Shown piece by piece: positions 1 to 5,316 of a DNA stretch of 5,316 nucleotides (its first letter is position 1; each line of letters opens with the position of its first letter). The notes below the pieces were generated by a model that was not told the DNA's origin, made no database searches, and saw only the letters and a program-made list of their open reading frames with translations. The DNA is from Legionellales bacterium UBA5158. Lineage in GTDB: Bacteria > Pseudomonadota > Gammaproteobacteria > DSM-16500. The translations under genes were made by a program, and so were the position numbers. The DNA lies in NCBI GenBank assembly GCA_002413665.1, contig DHXK01000248.1, positions 6,872-12,187 of the forward strand, in the 5' to 3' direction.

Positions 1-806
1 AACCCCACAGTTTTGTAAGCCAAACCGACTTGTGTCAGAGAAAAACCCAACCCATGCAATAAAAAATTACTCATCAATGACAGGGCTAGAGCATCACCCA
101 ATTTATAAAAGATAACAAAAAGTACTATTATTCCTATTGCATCACGCTTCAATAAATCGCCAAAAGAATCTCTCACTACAGCCATAATATTTTTAGGTGG
201 CGGCACGTCATCTTCAGGAACAGGGGCATAATAAGTTGCAATCGTAGTGCAGCCTATTAAAACCGCCATTAATTGGTACGTAAAACGCCAGCCATAATAG
301 TCCGCCAAGACTAACGATAATCCACCCGACACTAACATAGCCATACGATAAGCAAATATATAATACGCAGACCCTATTCCACGTTCTGAAGGTAGCAATA
401 TATCTGTTCTATATGCATCAATAGCTACATCTTGTGAGGCTGATAAGAAAGCAATAAAGACGGCAATTATGCTAATTAAGACAGGCTGATGATTTGGACT
501 TAGGGTGGCAGTGATCAAAAGAGCTATACATAACCCTATCTGGGTAATAAAAATCCACCCCCGACGTCTCCCCCCCTTTGGAGGAATAAATCTGTCCATG
601 ATGGGTGCCCATAAAAACTTCCAAACATAGGGCATTCCAACAAAAGACAATGTTCCAATAGCAATCAAATTAATGCCAGATTGGGTAAACCACGCCTGCA
701 AAGTCGAGGTTGTTAAAGCAATAGGTAGTCCCGAAGAAAATCCTAAGAACAAGACCGCTAAAAGATTCCGATTGATAAACAATGAGTTAACCGAACGCTT
801 AAACAT
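1..806 (-). CDS. ampG: AmpG-family muropeptide MFS permease (3' end outside window)
   Basis: Inner-membrane major-facilitator permease that brings anhydro-muropeptides (GlcNAc-anhMurNAc peptides) into the cytoplasm for cell-wall recycling. In some bacteria this also feeds beta-lactamase induction. Translating the minus strand from the ATG at 806-804 gives 268 uninterrupted residues before the window edge, against a usual 400-490 for the family, so the C-terminal part lies outside. Blocks I recognise from AmpG are FSSGLPIALTTSTLQAW (23-39), FLWAPIMDRF (64-73), the basic loop GGRRRGW (78-84), SASQDVAIDAYRTD (122-135) and ERGIGSA (141-147), followed by YRMAMLVSGG. Several hydrophobic segments alternate with short loops as expected for an MFS N-terminal half and the start of the C-terminal half. 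The start has an AGG Shine-Dalgarno core (plus-strand cct at 813-815) six bases upstream. It is transcribed divergently from sdaA. AmpG identity is firm; substrate is inferred from the family. Confidence 0.93.
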   Translation of the reverse strand, partial: MFKRSVNSLFINRNLLAVLFLGFSSGLPIALTTSTLQAWFTQSGINLIAIGTLSFVGMPYVWKFLWAPIMDRFIPPKGGRRRGWIFITQIGLCIALLITATLSPNHQPVLISIIAVFIAFLSASQDVAIDAYRTDILLPSERGIGSAYYIFAYRMAMLVSGGLSLVLADYYGWRFTYQLMAVLIGCTTIATYYAPVPEDDVPPPKNIMAVVRDSFGDLLKRDAIGIIVLFVIFYKLGDALALSLMSNFLLHGLGFSLTQVGLAYKTVG

Positions 807-910
807 GATAAACCTAAAAAATAGCCAAATTAGCTCATTATTTTACCATCAACTAGGCGGATTTCATACCCGAAATAATAAGTATTACCATAATCACATG
901 TTAGCAAACG

Positions 911-926
911 TTAATAGCTAGTTAAT
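911..926 (+). repeat. TTAAT direct repeat, 11-nt period, upstream of sdaA
   Basis: TTAAT occurs at 911-915 and again at 922-926, exactly 11 bases (one helical turn) apart, about 50-65 bases before the sdaA start and just ahead of the possible -10 at 938-943. The spacing equals that of the PmrA-type half-sites at 3257-3273, but each copy here is preceded by g instead of the preferred c. The region is AT-rich, so chance is a real alternative. Confidence 0.3.
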
Positions 927-937
927 CCTAACCGTAA

Positions 938-943
938 TAAAAT
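938..943 (+). promoter_or_regulatory. Possible sdaA -10 element
   Basis: TAAAAT differs from TATAAT at one position and would put transcription start near 950, giving a leader of roughly 28 bases before the ATG at 978. The hexamer 17 bases upstream (TAGCTA, 915-920) is a poor -35, so either an activator helps or the element is fortuitous. Confidence 0.3.
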
Positions 944-965
944 AACTTAAATATTGTTGAATTAT

Positions 966-971
966 AGAGGG
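966..971 (+). promoter_or_regulatory. sdaA ribosome binding site (decides start)
   Basis: AGAGGG lies six bases before the ATG at 978 and fixes that codon as the start. The frame stays open back to a TTG at 954, but starting there would place this Shine-Dalgarno inside the coding sequence. It would also add eight residues in front of the usual SdaA N-terminus, which begins only a few residues before the FD-F--GIGPSSSHT block. Confidence 0.75.
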
Positions 972-977
972 TTATTT

Positions 978-2345
978 ATGCCAGTTAGCGTCTTCGATTT
1001 GTTTTCTATAGGTATAGGACCTTCTAGCTCCCACACCGTCGGTCCCATGAAGGCCGCTTTGCGATTTGCATCCTCAGTTGACCTAACAAAGGTTAGCAGA
1101 ATAAAAGTGGAATTGTTTGGGTCTTTAGCTTACACCGGCAAAGGACATGGTACTGATAAAGCCATATTACTAGGCCTAGAAGGACATGCGCCCAACACTA
1201 TTAATCCAGATATCATCTCACCTCGATATCAGGAAATTTTAGCGCAAAATACTCTTAATTTAGCTGGCAAGCATGCTATTCCCTTTCAAATGGATGCGGA
1301 TTTTATTTTCAACTTTCAAGATTTGTTGCCCGCTCACACGAATGGCATGCGTTTTTCTGCTGTCGATAAAAACAATCAATTGCTCACCTCCCAAATTTTT
1401 TATTCTATTGGCGGTGGCTTTATTTTAGAGGAACACGAAGCGACCCTCAGGCCTATGCCTCATGACAACCCAGACGTACCCTATCCTTTTTCAACTGCCA
1501 AACAATTATTGAAACATTGCGAAGATGCCCATCTGTCGATTAAAGACATCGTTTTTGCAAACGAAAAAAGTGTACATTCAGCTGAGGAAATCAATTCTCG
1601 TTTAATGCATATCTCAGAAGTCATGCGCGAGTGCATTAACAAAGGCATGCGATCTCCAGGAACACTGCCCGGCGGCTTAAACATCAAACGTCGAGCCCCT
1701 GGCATTTTAGAAAAAATGCAGCTTAAAACAATGCCCCAATCACACGAATACACCGACAGTATGGGATGGTTAAACCTCTATGCTATCGCTGTGAATGAAG
1801 AAAATGCCGCAGGTAGTAGAGTGGTTACAGCACCTACCAATGGTGCTGCTGGGCTTATTCCAGCCGTGTTGCATTACTACCTAACTTTCTATCCAGAAGC
1901 AAAACCCGAACATGCCATTGATTTTCTATTAACCGCTGGTGCTATTGCCATCCTATATAAAAAAGGAGCTTCCATCTCAGGGGCTGAAGTAGGATGCCAA
2001 GGTGAAGTGGGTGTAGCCTGCTCCATGGCTGCCGCAGCTTTAACGGGTTTGCTGGGAGGCACTATTTATCAAGTAGAAAATGCAGCAGAAATCGCAATGG
2101 AACATCATTTAGGTATGACCTGTGATCCCATTGGTGGCCTCGTTCAAATACCCTGCATAGAACGTAACGCCATGGGAGCTGTCAAGGCAGTCAATGCTGC
2201 ACGATTAGCATTATTAGGTGACGGTCAACACTATGTTTCTCTAGATAAAGTTATTGCTACCATGAAACAAACAGGCAAGGACATGATGTCTATCTACAAA
2301 GAAACATCGCTGGGTGGCTTGGCTGCTAACATTCCTGAATGTTAA
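978..2345 (+). CDS. sdaA: L-serine dehydratase, iron-sulfur type, single chain
   Basis: Cytoplasmic enzyme (EC 4.3.1.17) that deaminates L-serine to pyruvate and ammonia with an oxygen-sensitive [4Fe-4S] cluster. The 455 residues match the usual single-chain length (about 454-458). The N-terminal beta domain carries GIGPSSSHTVGPM (12-24). The catalytic alpha domain carries RSPGTLPGGL, the substrate-loop motif TAPTNGAAG (284-292) and GASISGAEVGCQGE (330-343). Cluster cysteines are Cys340, Cys382 (in HLGMTCDP) and Cys393 (in IPCIERN). The last residue, Cys455, matches the C-terminal cysteine that in the Legionella pneumophila enzyme folds into the active site and binds the fourth iron. As I recall that enzyme, its residues are 343, 385, 396 and 458, each exactly three higher. 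The start is the ATG with AGAGGG six bases upstream. The gene converges on pssA, overlapping it by four bases. No disabling change was seen; function is near certain. Confidence 0.97.
   Translation: MPVSVFDLFSIGIGPSSSHTVGPMKAALRFASSVDLTKVSRIKVELFGSLAYTGKGHGTDKAILLGLEGHAPNTINPDIISPRYQEILAQNTLNLAGKHAIPFQMDADFIFNFQDLLPAHTNGMRFSAVDKNNQLLTSQIFYSIGGGFILEEHEATLRPMPHDNPDVPYPFSTAKQLLKHCEDAHLSIKDIVFANEKSVHSAEEINSRLMHISEVMRECINKGMRSPGTLPGGLNIKRRAPGILEKMQLKTMPQSHEYTDSMGWLNLYAIAVNEENAAGSRVVTAPTNGAAGLIPAVLHYYLTFYPEAKPEHAIDFLLTAGAIAILYKKGASISGAEVGCQGEVGVACSMAAAALTGLLGGTIYQVENAAEIAMEHHLGMTCDPIGGLVQIPCIERNAMGAVKAVNAARLALLGDGQHYVSLDKVIATMKQTGKDMMSIYKETSLGGLAANIPEC
2327..2344. repeat. Inverted repeat across the sdaA/pssA stop codons
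   Basis: TAACATTC (2327-2334) and GAATGTTA (2337-2344) are perfect 8-base inverted arms around a CT centre. They span the end of sdaA, its final Cys codon (2340-2342) and the stop codons of both convergent genes. As RNA this would give a short AU-rich hairpin. Only the plus strand is followed by a pyrimidine-rich run (CCTCTTTCTT), so it could be a weak terminator for sdaA. It lacks the GC-rich stem and T tract of a classical intrinsic terminator. Confidence 0.4.
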
Positions 2346-3115
2346 TGCCTCTTTCTTAATTTAGCTATCCGTCTCATGCGACGCAAATGCCAAAGAGTAA
2401 AGATAGGGCCTGACAAAGCATAAAGAAAAAATATTCCAAACAGAATTTGAGGGGGATCAAGTGCTATACCCGCCGTAATTAAAACGACAAATACGACGAC
2501 AATAAAAGGAACTTTCCCCTTTAAATCAATTTTCTTAAAACTATAATATCGTATGGTACTGACCATCAAAGCAGCAACAAAGACAGTCAACACAGCAAGT
2601 GGAATAGCTGTCAACAAACCTACTGAAAAATGGTATGACGAAGCTAGCCAAACTGCGCCAGCTAATACACCTGCAGCAGCAGGACAGGGAACTCCTTGGA
2701 AATAGCGTTTATCTTGATCATTCACTTGAGTATTAAAGCGAGCCAAACGCAATGCTGTTGCAGCAGTATACAAAAAAACTACCAACCATCCGACCTTCCC
2801 TAAATTAGATAAGCAATAGGTATAAACCAATAATGAAGGGGCCACACCAAAACTAACCATATCTGACAAGCTATCGTACTCTGCTCCAAAAGCTGTTTGC
2901 GTATTGGTTAAACGAGCGATCCGCCCATCTAATGTATCGGCAACCATAGCAACAAATATAGCAATAGCAGCTGCATCAAAATATCCCTTAAACGCAGCAA
3001 TCACCGCATAAAACCCTGCGAATAATGCAGCAGTAGTAAATAAATTCGGCAATAGATATATTCCACGTGGATGCGTGGTTTTCGGTAATTGAGATTGAAT
3101 GTTTTCGTTTTCCAT
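2342..3115 (-). CDS. pssA: CDP-diacylglycerol-serine O-phosphatidyltransferase (phosphatidylserine synthase, membrane type)
   Basis: Integral membrane enzyme (EC 2.7.8.8) that transfers phosphatidyl from CDP-diacylglycerol to L-serine, giving phosphatidylserine and CMP, the first committed step to phosphatidylethanolamine. The 257 residues carry the full CDP-alcohol phosphatidyltransferase signature: D60-x2-D63-G64-x2-A67-R68-x8-G77-x3-D81-x3-D85, with all metal and catalytic aspartates present. Hydrophobic stretches near 20-42, 46-60, 86-102, 109-125, 147-160, 166-188, 204-220 and 224-240 suggest about eight membrane segments. The C-terminus is strongly basic (RRMRRIAKLRKRH). NLFT and the ALRLARFN and GVPCPAAAG blocks resemble the Bacillus-type (type II) enzyme, unlike the phospholipase-D-like PssA of E. 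coli. The ATG at 3115 has an AAGGG Shine-Dalgarno (minus strand of 3121-3125) five bases upstream. It converges on sdaA, which uses the same substrate, and diverges from the gene at 3350. A related CDP-alcohol transferase is possible, but the sequence features favour serine. Confidence 0.93.
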   Translation of the reverse strand: MENENIQSQLPKTTHPRGIYLLPNLFTTAALFAGFYAVIAAFKGYFDAAAIAIFVAMVADTLDGRIARLTNTQTAFGAEYDSLSDMVSFGVAPSLLVYTYCLSNLGKVGWLVVFLYTAATALRLARFNTQVNDQDKRYFQGVPCPAAAGVLAGAVWLASSYHFSVGLLTAIPLAVLTVFVAALMVSTIRYYSFKKIDLKGKVPFIVVVFVVLITAGIALDPPQILFGIFFLYALSGPIFTLWHLRRMRRIAKLRKRH

Positions 3116-3233
3116 ATACGCCCTTGCTATCTTGCCTCAAATAGAGGTAGATTCTGCCTGAATTTCTTCTGCCCTGCTAGAGTAGTTACTAAAAACACTC
3201 TCTCAGACCTAAATGCTTGTATATAAAAAAAAC

Positions 3234-3246
3234 AAATAGCCTATTT
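3234..3246. repeat. 13-bp inverted repeat AAATAG-c-CTATTT
   Basis: AAATAG (3234-3239) and CTATTT (3241-3246) are perfect inverted arms around one central base. The repeat lies in the pssA upstream region next to the possible minus-strand -10 at 3246-3251. It could be a repressor site for pssA, but arms this AT-rich arise easily by chance. Confidence 0.2.
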
Positions 3247-3256
3247 TTATAAACTT

Positions 3257-3273
3257 CTTAATGAAAGCTTAAG
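3257..3273 (+). promoter_or_regulatory. PmrA-box-like tandem site upstream of the 653-residue gene
   Basis: cTTAAT (3257-3262) and cTTAAG (3268-3273) are direct half-sites with an 11-base period. This matches the arrangement I recall for the PmrA response-regulator box in Legionella and Coxiella: cTTAAT, a short AT-rich spacer, then a second cTTAA one helical turn on. Only the last base of the second half-site departs from cTTAAT. In those genera such boxes sit at or just upstream of the -35 region of icm/dot secretion genes and many effector genes. The site lies about 80 bases before the TTG start at 3350. The repeat itself is seen directly; binding by PmrA is inference. Confidence 0.5.
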
Positions 3274-3289
3274 ATAAAACGCTTAAGAT
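3267..3289 (+). repeat. 9-bp direct repeat GCTTAAGAT, 14-nt period
   Basis: GCTTAAGAT occurs at 3267-3275 and 3281-3289. The first copy contains the second half-site of the PmrA-like box and the second copy adds a third cTTAA. Because CTTAAG is self-complementary, each copy reads as a half-site on both strands. The third copy lies about where a -35 would fall relative to the possible -10 at 3302-3307. Confidence 0.45.
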
Positions 3290-3301
3290 TCACGCACTAG
3301 A

Positions 3302-3307
3302 TATAAC
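3302..3307 (+). promoter_or_regulatory. Possible -10 element for the 653-residue gene
   Basis: TATAAC matches five of six bases of the sigma-70 -10 hexamer. It lies 14 bases past the third cTTAAG, so that half-site covers the -35 position (about 3279-3284), where no consensus -35 is present. This is the layout expected for an activator-dependent promoter. Transcription from about 3314 would give a leader of roughly 36 bases. Confidence 0.35.
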
Positions 3308-3333
3308 AAGAATAACGTTATTAGCATTTTCAC

Positions 3334-3339
3334 GAGGAG
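3334..3339 (+). promoter_or_regulatory. Ribosome binding site for the TTG start at 3350
   Basis: GAGGAG is a strong Shine-Dalgarno ten bases before the TTG at 3350, slightly longer than the ideal spacing. The next in-frame ATG (3386, residue 13) has no such site upstream, which favours the TTG start. Confidence 0.65.
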
Positions 3340-3349
3340 TGCGCCTACT

Positions 3350-5311
3350 TTGAGCGACACAAGAAGCCATAGTTCACCCAGCTCAATGTCTTCAGCCTAT
3401 TCTGCTTTGACTGATATTACTCATACTTTAAACTCTCCTGATATCCAAGCCCCTGATTTAGAAATAGGTATTGATAGATCCAATACATTACAACTTACTA
3501 TTCCATTAATCGCTGCTGAGAACTCAAATGTTACTGCATTAAGAATTTTACATGCGATTAATGACAAAACCGACAGTATAGACTGGAAAAACGGACAAGA
3601 AATTGGCGTAGCATTTGGAGCTTTGCTTTGTGCTGCTTCTTCTGCTTGTACAGGACTATATTTTAGTACCAATATCGTCGAAGGGTTTTTTCCAACTGCC
3701 GCCCCTCTTTCAAAAACCATCTCAACATGGATCATTGCTACACCCGCTATTTTAGCGCAGTTTTCATTTTCCTTGAATTCGAATCTAACCCTCGGAATTA
3801 AAGTTAAACGTTACATCAACCGGCTCTCAAAAAAAGAATTGTGGCAACAAAAAAATAAAATTGCCGCACCGTTGGCTGTTGTATTACCTACCATTTTTGG
3901 GTCCATAGTCATGGGTAAGAATGCTTTTCAAGGTTCTGATGACGGGCTTATTTGGACAATTTGTGCATTCCGTGCATTAGCATCACTAGGTGCCAACATG
4001 GATTTTTATTTACAACGCAAAAAAAATACAAAAGGTCATAAAGACATTCCGGCTATACGTTTAATTTTAGATGCCCAAAAACGCTTAAATAATCTGGCTC
4101 AAAGTAATAGTGCAGATTATATACAAACATTAAGCCGTCACCAAATAATTAAATTCATTTGTGATAGAGATACTGATAATCCTCAAGCACAATTAGAAAA
4201 TGTACTTAACAGTTTATTCGATGCCTTCCCTTCTGGGGCACAAATTTCGGCTCCTCACAGTGAATCTTCCAGTATTAAATATGTCAGTTTATTTTTGGGT
4301 GGCCTTGTCAGCTTAATCAATTGGAAAGCTGCCACTAAAGTCCCTGCCTTATGTGGTTTAAATGTCCCCACAGATCTGACAGAAGTGTATCGTGATCCAA
4401 GTTGGCTTTATTCTCCCGGGTTCTTACTGGGCGCAATCATTCTTGGAATCCCCTCGGCTTATGTCAACATGGCCATTAACTCCATCGCCTGCTCTAGACT
4501 TTTTAATGCATTGAAAAAAATAGGTAACAATGTCCACTCACAAGGCTTTAGTCATTATTTTGCTTCATTCACTTGGCAAAATTGGATAGTCCTGTTATTA
4601 GGTTTAACCACTTTTAGTATAGGATACGGCTTAAGTAATGGTGGCTCCGGTTATTTGTACCCCTTTATAGACACTGTAAAAGTCCCTAACGGAATTCTTG
4701 CCACTATTGTTTGTACAGCCATTGGTTTTATGTCACTTGATAGCTCGTTAAATCAAGCTAGTAACGTTTATAATCGACAATTATTAGAGGATTTTATAGC
4801 CCATGAGAATCCCGAGGCTTTTTTTAATGACCTTCTCCCTGAAAAGCAGCAAAAACTTGTTATATTAATTAATACATTTTCTAATTTAGTATTTGATTCA
4901 CTGCTAGATGACTTTAATGCTTTAGACACAGACACTATTGAAAAAATATTTTCCGCTCAATTTCTTGATAAATTAAAACAACGTTTTCATCCTTCTATTC
5001 CTGTAGCAGTGTCCTCAGCGGCTCAACCTGTTCTTATTCCTTCGCAACCTGCTCTAATTAACTCAGCTCAGCCCTCTCAAATGGGTATATTTAGTCAATC
5101 TCATTCAGTCCCCCTCTCTATTCCACTACATTCAGGGCATTTGCCAAGAAATATTTCAACCGATAAGCTTAATGCTCCCCCCGAATTTCGGGAACAGATA
5201 TCTCCTGCACCGTCTCCTCACCTTCGTATTTTTTCTCGCAGCCTGCCTAGAATTCTTGAGGACTCTACTGCTATCAAACCACCGCATCGTTATCGATCAA
5301 CTTCACCTTAG
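3350..5311 (+). CDS. Unrecognised multi-pass membrane protein with Pro/Ser-rich tail, 653 residues
   Basis: I do not recognise this family and assign no function. The gene is complete: TTG start with GAGGAG upstream, TAG stop at 5309-5311. Visible architecture: a Ser/Thr-rich N-terminus (1-30) without a signal peptide; a first hydrophobic cluster with segments near 85-107, 124-142, 171-189 and 199-216; a soluble, fairly polar stretch (221-307) including RLILDAQKRLNNLAQ and a Cys/Asp-rich ICDRDTDNPQ; a second cluster near 310-326, 355-378, 410-430 and 447-463; an acidic, probably helical region (475-545); and a Pro/Ser-rich tail (546-653) with two QPxLIxS repeats. The tail becomes basic at its end (HRYRSTSP). 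No enzymatic motif was seen. The PmrA-like site upstream, the large size and the low-complexity ends suggest a Dot/Icm effector or another host-interaction protein, but the last residues lack the glutamate-rich block seen in many effectors. An ordinary inner-membrane protein of a Legionellales-specific family is the main alternative. Confidence 0.85.
   Translation: MSDTRSHSSPSSMSSAYSALTDITHTLNSPDIQAPDLEIGIDRSNTLQLTIPLIAAENSNVTALRILHAINDKTDSIDWKNGQEIGVAFGALLCAASSACTGLYFSTNIVEGFFPTAAPLSKTISTWIIATPAILAQFSFSLNSNLTLGIKVKRYINRLSKKELWQQKNKIAAPLAVVLPTIFGSIVMGKNAFQGSDDGLIWTICAFRALASLGANMDFYLQRKKNTKGHKDIPAIRLILDAQKRLNNLAQSNSADYIQTLSRHQIIKFICDRDTDNPQAQLENVLNSLFDAFPSGAQISAPHSESSSIKYVSLFLGGLVSLINWKAATKVPALCGLNVPTDLTEVYRDPSWLYSPGFLLGAIILGIPSAYVNMAINSIACSRLFNALKKIGNNVHSQGFSHYFASFTWQNWIVLLLGLTTFSIGYGLSNGGSGYLYPFIDTVKVPNGILATIVCTAIGFMSLDSSLNQASNVYNRQLLEDFIAHENPEAFFNDLLPEKQQKLVILINTFSNLVFDSLLDDFNALDTDTIEKIFSAQFLDKLKQRFHPSIPVAVSSAAQPVLIPSQPALINSAQPSQMGIFSQSHSVPLSIPLHSGHLPRNISTDKLNAPPEFREQISPAPSPHLRIFSRSLPRILEDSTAIKPPHRYRSTSP
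5024..5065 (+). repeat. Two tandem heptapeptide repeats QPxLIxS in the protein tail
   Basis: Residues 559-565 (QPVLIPS) and 566-572 (QPALINS) are adjacent seven-residue copies, followed by a partial AQPSQ. The DNA copies (5024-5044, 5045-5065) share the opening CAACCTG and diverge afterwards, so the duplication is not recent or has been kept mainly at protein level. Confidence 0.5.
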
Positions 5312-5316
5312 ACTTA

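Larger units (their letters stand above)
807..977. promoter_or_regulatory. Divergent ampG/sdaA intergenic region
   Basis: This 171-bp AT-rich gap must hold the promoters of both ampG (leftward) and sdaA (rightward). On the plus strand TAAAAT (938-943) matches five of six bases of a sigma-70 -10 element, but no convincing -35 lies at the right distance. On the minus strand I find no clear -35/-10 pair for ampG. A TTAAT direct repeat at 911-926 is listed separately. No credible small gene or RNA was seen. Confidence 0.5.
3116..3349. promoter_or_regulatory. Divergent control region between pssA and the 653-residue gene
   Basis: This 234-bp AT-rich region must start transcription of pssA leftward and of the gene at 3350 rightward. 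Three cTTAA half-sites, a possible -10 and a Shine-Dalgarno serving the rightward gene are listed separately. For pssA, TATAAA on the minus strand (3246-3251) is a possible -10. A CTTAAG half-site lies 16 bases upstream of it, so the same elements could also act leftward. I found no convincing sigma-70 -35 for either direction and no small gene. Confidence 0.45.

Noticed and set aside
673..921. 82-codon plus-strand open frame
   Set aside because: It lies largely antisense to the clear ampG coding sequence, has no good Shine-Dalgarno, and its translation is low-complexity Asn/Lys-rich at the end. It is a shadow frame.
954..977. Upstream TTG start for sdaA
   Set aside because: The AGAGGG Shine-Dalgarno falls between the TTG and the ATG at 978, and SdaA homologues start close to the FD-F--GIGPSSSHT block.
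1481..1753. 90-codon minus-strand open frame inside sdaA
   Set aside because: It is wholly antisense to conserved SdaA sequence and its product resembles nothing known. It is a shadow frame.
3135..3147. CCTC-aaata-GAGG hairpin in the pssA leader
   Set aside because: The stem is only four base pairs, with no conserved riboswitch or leader-peptide context. It is too short to claim.
3179..3201. AGAGT...ACTCT inverted repeat upstream of pssA
   Set aside because: Five-base arms 13 bases apart are expected by chance in a region this size.
3421..3735. 104-codon minus-strand open frame inside the 653-residue gene
   Set aside because: It is antisense to a long continuous gene with its own ribosome binding site, and shows no independent support.

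Overview
The window reads as chromosomal DNA of an AT-rich gammaproteobacterium, most likely in the order Legionellales (Legionella, Coxiella and relatives). This placement is inference. It rests on a single-chain iron-sulfur L-serine dehydratase whose four cysteines sit at the same spacing as I recall for the Legionella pneumophila enzyme, including a cysteine as the very last residue. It also rests on tandem cTTAA half-sites at an 11-nt period, which resemble the PmrA box of Legionella and Coxiella, in front of an unrecognised large membrane protein.

Layout: 1-806 (minus) is the N-terminal 268 residues of an AmpG-family muropeptide permease, cut by the window edge. A 171-bp divergent intergenic region (807-977) follows. 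Next is sdaA, L-serine dehydratase (978-2345, plus), and then pssA, a CDP-diacylglycerol-serine O-phosphatidyltransferase (2342-3115, minus). sdaA and pssA converge and share the four bases TTAA across their stop codons, inside an 18-nt inverted repeat. A second divergent intergenic region (3116-3349) carries the PmrA-like repeats, a possible -10 element and a strong Shine-Dalgarno. It leads into a complete 653-residue gene (3350-5311, plus) with a TTG start. That gene encodes a Ser-rich N-terminus, two clusters of hydrophobic segments separated by a soluble domain, and a Pro/Ser-rich tail. I do not recognise its family.

Functionally, SdaA breaks L-serine down to pyruvate and ammonia, while PssA spends L-serine on phosphatidylserine, the precursor of phosphatidylethanolamine. 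The convergent pair therefore draws on the same substrate for carbon supply and for membrane lipid. AmpG imports cell-wall fragments for recycling and is functionally separate. The 653-residue protein is the accessory element of the window. Its PmrA-like upstream site makes it a candidate for co-regulation with the Dot/Icm type IV secretion system, possibly as an effector, but the sequence alone does not prove this. No RNA gene, mobile element or CRISPR array was seen, and no stretch longer than 300 bases lacks a gene.
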